A stretch of 64,000 nt of DNA from Hyposmocoma kahamanoa (lineage: Eukaryota > Arthropoda > Insecta > Lepidoptera > Cosmopterigidae), in contig NW_020653945.1 in the NCBI RefSeq assembly GCF_003589595.1, forward strand, positions 2,448,157 through 2,512,156, in the 5' to 3' direction. The notes below the pieces were generated by a model. It ran no database searches. It saw only the letters and a program-made list of their open reading frames with translations, and was not told where the DNA came from. Every line of letters begins with the position of its first letter. Positions within the stretch are counted from its first letter, which is position 1. The translations under genes were made by a program, and so were the position numbers. Of this stretch, positions 14,601 to 20,600 are shown in pieces.

Positions 14601-17600
14601 TGCAAAATTTTTTTTTTAGTCCTATAACAAATAACTAGACAAAAAATTAAAATACTTTCCAAAGACAATTCGTTGCTAGCAGCTTTGTACACTCATCATC
14701 AGCTTTGTACATAATGATGTCATGCACTTTAAGCACAGTTGAGAATTGTTCTGCCTAATAATTAGTTTAAAACCAGTTTAGATATTAATAAAAAGAAAAC
14801 CCTTACCTAAATGGCAGGTCAAGTTTGAAAGTAGTGCAAATCTGATGCAGCAGGCACAGGTAGAAGCCAGTGGCCGCTTGCAGCAGCCATGACAGCATTG
14901 CCTGCCCTTCGCTACGTAATGGGTTCTGGAAGCCAAGTGCAATGAGATAAATATGGAAATAGTTAATTTCAATAACAAATATTTGTGGTACAAAGTAGAC
15001 AGACAAACAGTCACAATTATCTGCAGAAGTATGTATAAACTTCCTTCAGAAGTAGTATACACTATTTTCTATTTCTACTATTTATATTATTAGTATAAAT
15101 ATGTATGTATACACTACAGATACAATTTAGGTCTTTTCCTGCTAAAAATGGTATCCAATTTTTCAAAATATAAGTAAGTTGCACGTTATACACGATATTT
15201 AATAATATAGTGTCTTTATTTCCAATACTCCACTAAAAGAGGAGTGTCGTTTGAAATTGCTTTACACAGTTAAAAGTCATATTATAATACCAAGAAATAA
15301 GACAGATTACGAGAAAAACTTATGTACCTTTCTATCTTTGGAGATGGCCTGCAGAGCCTCAATCTGCTGCTTGAAGCCGATGTTCCATAGGTCTTGTTCC
15401 ACCTTCTTGTCCAACGCATAGTCCAGGTCTAACACTAACACCTTCTGATACACCTGCAACACAAATTAAAGAACTGATTGTGGCAGCTAGCTTACGTTTT
15501 GTAGTTGCGTATTATATTTTCGAAAAAACAGCGGTTTATTACATTTGGGCATAGTTATGCAAACTAGAACCAACCCACAAAATGTCATTTTCGAGATAAT
15601 TAGATTTTTGTAAAACAGTGTGAAGAAATAAATAGGTAAGTTATTTGAGACAAACAATTAACAAATAACAAGAGTTATATGTAGCATTGAGAATGATATA
15701 CAGGGAAACTATTATATTATTTAGCAAAAATAGAAAACATTATGTATATTTTTATTTAGTTAACGAGAACCATGTTCCAGTTTTCGTAATGAAAACGCTA
15801 AAGATCTACAGTACTTCAGTACATGTGACATGGATCCCTTGAGACTATTTAAAAAAAAACATTTATATGAAGTTAAGCAGTTTTTAGCTATTAAAAAGTT
15901 ACTTATTTAGGGTTGGTACCCTGGAGGACTTTTATTTTCTCCGTTTTGGCTTGGTATATTGCCAGGATCTTTTGTGAGCGGGTAATGGACACGTCTGGTG
16001 TTCTACCTAATACATAACTCAATTTCACTCGAGGTGTGGGTTGGTTCTTGTTTGCATAACTATGTCCATTTGTGCCAAAGCGTCAAAAGCGTCGCGGGGT
16101 ACACACAGCTACGGATTGGTGAATCCTATAACGACAATACACATCCCACTGTCGCACACACAGAACAATAAATACAGTAGAAGTGGTTAGTTAGTGTCCG
16201 ACGAGTGCGAACTATAGGTCTTGAAAGACCTATCAGAGCTCAGTCCTCCATTTTCGCTTTGGTTGGTTGTGTCATTCTATCGTGCAAAATCTCGAAAATC
16301 CTAGAAAAATGCCTTATTGTGCTGTTTTGGAACGCAAACATGATAGCAGCAACAAAAATATTTCACATCATCGGAAAGTATTTTTTCAGTAAATTTTAAA
16401 TTTTCTGTTTATCGAATTTTTTTTGTTATAAATTGTTATTGTACCCTCCTTTCACCGTCATCTCACCTCTTTGTATCGCCTCTCTCCGCTTGTAACCTAT
16501 CATTTTTTATTTTCCTTCTCTTTCTCATTCTCATTTTGTTTTCGTACCACGGTCACTCCCAGCTCGACCGCGACAAGAGTCGGAGCGTTAATAAGCTAAT
16601 CATGTTTAACGTTTTATAAGTCTACAGCCTTCATGTATCTATTTCTGTAATTCAGTTTCTCGGCCCTTTTGGGGTAAGTGTACTTATTCATTAAGTTAGG
16701 GAGTTTATATTGTTGTACCTGTTTTTCTATATATACCTTTTTATTGTTACAGTCTTACTCCTTTCTTTACAATTCTTTAATAAATTTTGTGGACCGGAAG
16801 TTTCCTATTTCATTGCCGTGAACATCTTCACGGCTAGTTAGGCTTACAACCCTTTCAATAATACCCTTTTCCATCCTCTGAGAGAATACCCCTGCAATAT
16901 AGTCACTTCTTTTTTGGAGAACTAAATTAATAACTCAAATTCGTCGTCGTTCAGCAATTAACCGCTAGATGGCAGCACATTGATTGTAATTTCAATATAA
17001 TATCAAAACGTCGTAACTTGCAATAATATTGATGGTATTGAACTTTCAATGATATATATGCCAACAAGGTAAAGTTTAAATTATATTAACAATCCAGAAT
17101 TTGTCTTTTTAAATTTGATACTATGACCAATCAATATCAAGATTTTGAAGTGTTTCAAATTGAGAATATGTGAGTTTTGACGACATCGGTTCTGATAGTA
17201 ATCGAGGCTTAAGGGACTTCCATTGTTTTTTTTCTTCCGTGGTCGCACACGACTCTTCTCTAAAGATTTCACGATCATTTTTGGCGGGATTTAAAATTAC
17301 TTGAAATGTGCGTTTACCTTTTGTAATTGCTGTTGTGTGGCCCAAATACTGCGCTCCTGTAGCATAGAGGTCCCACTCTTGAATTTCAAAATCTTCTCTT
17401 TCAGCTCATCAGCCTCCCTGTTTCAAAACAAGAAGTATGAAATACTTATTCAAATAAACATTTTTTAATTAATTTCTAGTGTAGATGTTATGAGTGGCGC
17501 TTTTGGAGTTAATTTTTTTTAATTAATCAACAAGCATAGTAGGTACACATTTCGGTTTATCCCCAGTTGTCACCACTGACTTTGTTCCCACCGGCGACAA

Positions 17601-20600
17601 ATAGGAAAAACGTGGTGGTTACCAGGTGGTGTAACACATGAGACGAAAAACTATTATGTTACCACTGGCAACAAATGGAATTTGAAATACCCCAGTAGTT
17701 CCCAGAGGTAAAAAAACAAATGTAATAAAAAAATCCCAATTAATGTTCGTTTATTGCAACTAAAAGCAAAGAAGTAGGCTTAACCATTTACAAAACTAAA
17801 ACCAAAGTAATGACTAACAGATCTGCAAAACTGTAGATGGGGAATACATTGAATATGTAGGATCCTACTTTTATAAGTCATTTAGTGATCAAACTGAGCA
17901 ATAACTAGAAAGTAGAGTTACCAACTCTTGGAACCGATATTGGTCACTCAAAGACATATTAAAAAACAAGCGCTATCCAATGGCAGCAAAGAGAAAGGTC
18001 TGCATCCTTGTAATTTTGACGAATGGGATGAAGTTATTTATCGAGGGTTAAAAGGCAATATCTCGTATGCCACATTTACCGAACTTTACAATAAACGATA
18101 AAATAATGTTAATTTTTTCACATCTAATTTTAACTTTTGGTAAAAACTTAGTCTTATTTTATTAACAATTTACATTACTTCAACATCTTAAACTAATTAA
18201 CATTTGCTTTAGTTTTAATAAAAATGTGGTTTACGAGGCGTTACTTCAAATTATAAAACTACATTTGTACTGACATGTGGAATACGAGTTATTACATTTT
18301 TTTTTTAATTCTTGGTCAAGAATAAAATAATAATGAAACAATATAATTTTTGTTAAGTTTAATATTACTATAATATTCTATTACTATAATATTCTATGAT
18401 AATAAATAGTAGATTGTACAACACGTGCATAAAACGCGTCATTTTACCCGAGACGAGTATACCCATCCGAGCCGCAGGCGAGCATGGATACTTAAGTCGA
18501 GGTTAAAGTGGGTTTTATGAACGAGTTATACACTCTGCTTTTCACTTCGATTGCGAGGAAATTAAACAGGATTATTACAAATAAACAAACGATTATTTAA
18601 TTAATGCGATGATTCTCAGATTACGGTTTTTCTCTGGTACATCTGCCTCCGACATTCTGGAATTGATTCAGCTTTATTAAAATGTGCGGAATGATGACAT
18701 TATGATGCCACAACAAGCAAACTTTGTATGTATTTAAAGCCATAAGACTTACTCAACAACATCAAAGCACTATTTCCCTGTACAACTCGCACGAAGTACC
18801 GAAAAATCGCAAACATTGCCAATGCCAACTTTTCTTTAGCACCACAAATTAGAAAGATGCGTGGGGTGTGTTAGTTGTTTCACCTCCACGCGTGCGAAGT
18901 TCTTGAGCAGTCTGTGATGACATGTTGTCACAGAATGCACAAGGATATAGCCGGTACACCCTGGGGCCAACGCTGACAACTCTCGACTTCAGTCTGAGTC
19001 TTACCAGGGAGGGCGCGAAGCGATCAACACGGCCCGGCCATGCATTTATGAGAGTGGATCATGGCAAGTGGTGGGCGGTCATAACCTACACCCTCCTGCG
19101 TTTATGCCTACGCAGTTGAGCGCCGTACGCAGGGATGAAGGAATCCTGGAAGCCCGAGCGGGGTGGGAACCCCGGCAAGCAATACGCCCTCTTCGGCCCT
19201 GATTTCCTGCTAAACAGTAGCCCTGTGACTAACCAACACAGGGAAACGGCAATGCGTCCCGTCAGAGGGCCACAGGCGAGGTGTGGGGGGGGGGGGGGGC
19301 CCCGCGGCCATGCTGACGGGGTGAGTATGTGCGGAACACCTGGCTGACTTTGATCGGGTCAGCCAGCCGCACATTTCGAGCCCCCGATGTCGCGCAGTGA
19401 GCTCCCAACCCCTGCACCTATACTCTCCTGATAATCCTGGTGTCCCGAATGGGATATCCCCAAAGGTGCGGGCTCCTTGGTGGGTGGGAAATCAGGAGAG
19501 TGAACACAAGAACACTGCAATATGGATTCTGCAAATCAATCAAAAACAATCAATCACCCAAAACCGGTGGTACTGGAAGGGAAACCCAAAAGTGCCCCAT
19601 CAAGCACAAAATCAAATACAGAACAGCGCCCTACGGTGAGTGGTAGGCCAAAGGGGAAACCCCAAGGCCAACCGCGTACCGATGCCGGTGCTGGCCCAAC
19701 ACCAACGGTAGTGGCCCGAGCCTCGTGCTCCGTGGTCCCCGCTCAGACACCTGGCTCTGGATCGCAGAACCCAACGCACACAGTCCTTGAGGCAGGGTGT
19801 ACTCTGGCCGCCGCCTCGCGGCGCAGCGCATGCGGGACCGGTGGAAAGAGGGCTTGGCGGATCCCCCCTATGGCGCTCAAACCATAGAGGCGATCCGCCC
19901 TGTCCTCGTAGAGTGGGTAAACCGGTCCAAGAGCCACTGTCGTACCACCTTGTGCAGGTGCAAACCGGGCACGGTTGTTTCGGTCACTACCTGCACAAGG
20001 TGGCGAGGAGGGAGCCGTCCCCGTCGTGGCACGAGTGCGGCGCTGCGGATGACACCGCGCAGCATACCCTAGAGGTGTGTATGTGGGATGGTGGGATGAG
20101 CAGCGCCGCACTCTGACGGGGACTGTAGGGCAGGACCTCTCGCTGCCGAGCGTGGTTGCCGCCATGCTCGATAGCGAGGAGTCCTGGAAGGCGCTGGCCT
20201 CCTTTTGCGCAGAGGTTATGTCGCAAAAGGAGGTCGCGGAGCGGGTGCGCAGACGTACGGGGAGAAGGCGAAGGCAGGATGCTGCTCGCCTGATCCCCTA
20301 CTGAGACCAGCGGGCTCTGGACACGGACTCCGGTGCCTGCATTGCACGGCCTCACTCGTCTGGGGGGCGGGTCGGAGGACAACCGACTCGCCCCTCCGTT
20401 GGCGCGGGAGCCCTGGCGTAAGCTAGGGCGGCCGGGCGGCGTCGTGGTGAATGTTCACTAATCCCACGGCGCCGACTCAACCGGCGAGAGGGATATCCGG
20501 GGGGAAGAGTCCCCACATAACCCCTGAGTCTCCCTGGGCTCAGGCGATTTCCCCCCGTCAAAAAAAAAAAAAAGAGTGGACTCTGGTGAGTCGCAAGCCC

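Noticed and set aside
16437..16890. Possible second solo LTR (TGTTATTG ... CAATAATA, poly(A)-like AATAAA)
   Set aside because: The tips are imperfect and I found no target duplication, so I report it only as an insertion within P2.
19743..20165. Minus-strand ORFs across the GC-rich block
   Set aside because: Antisense of R1-type coding sequence; low-complexity Arg/Ser/Pro content without homology.
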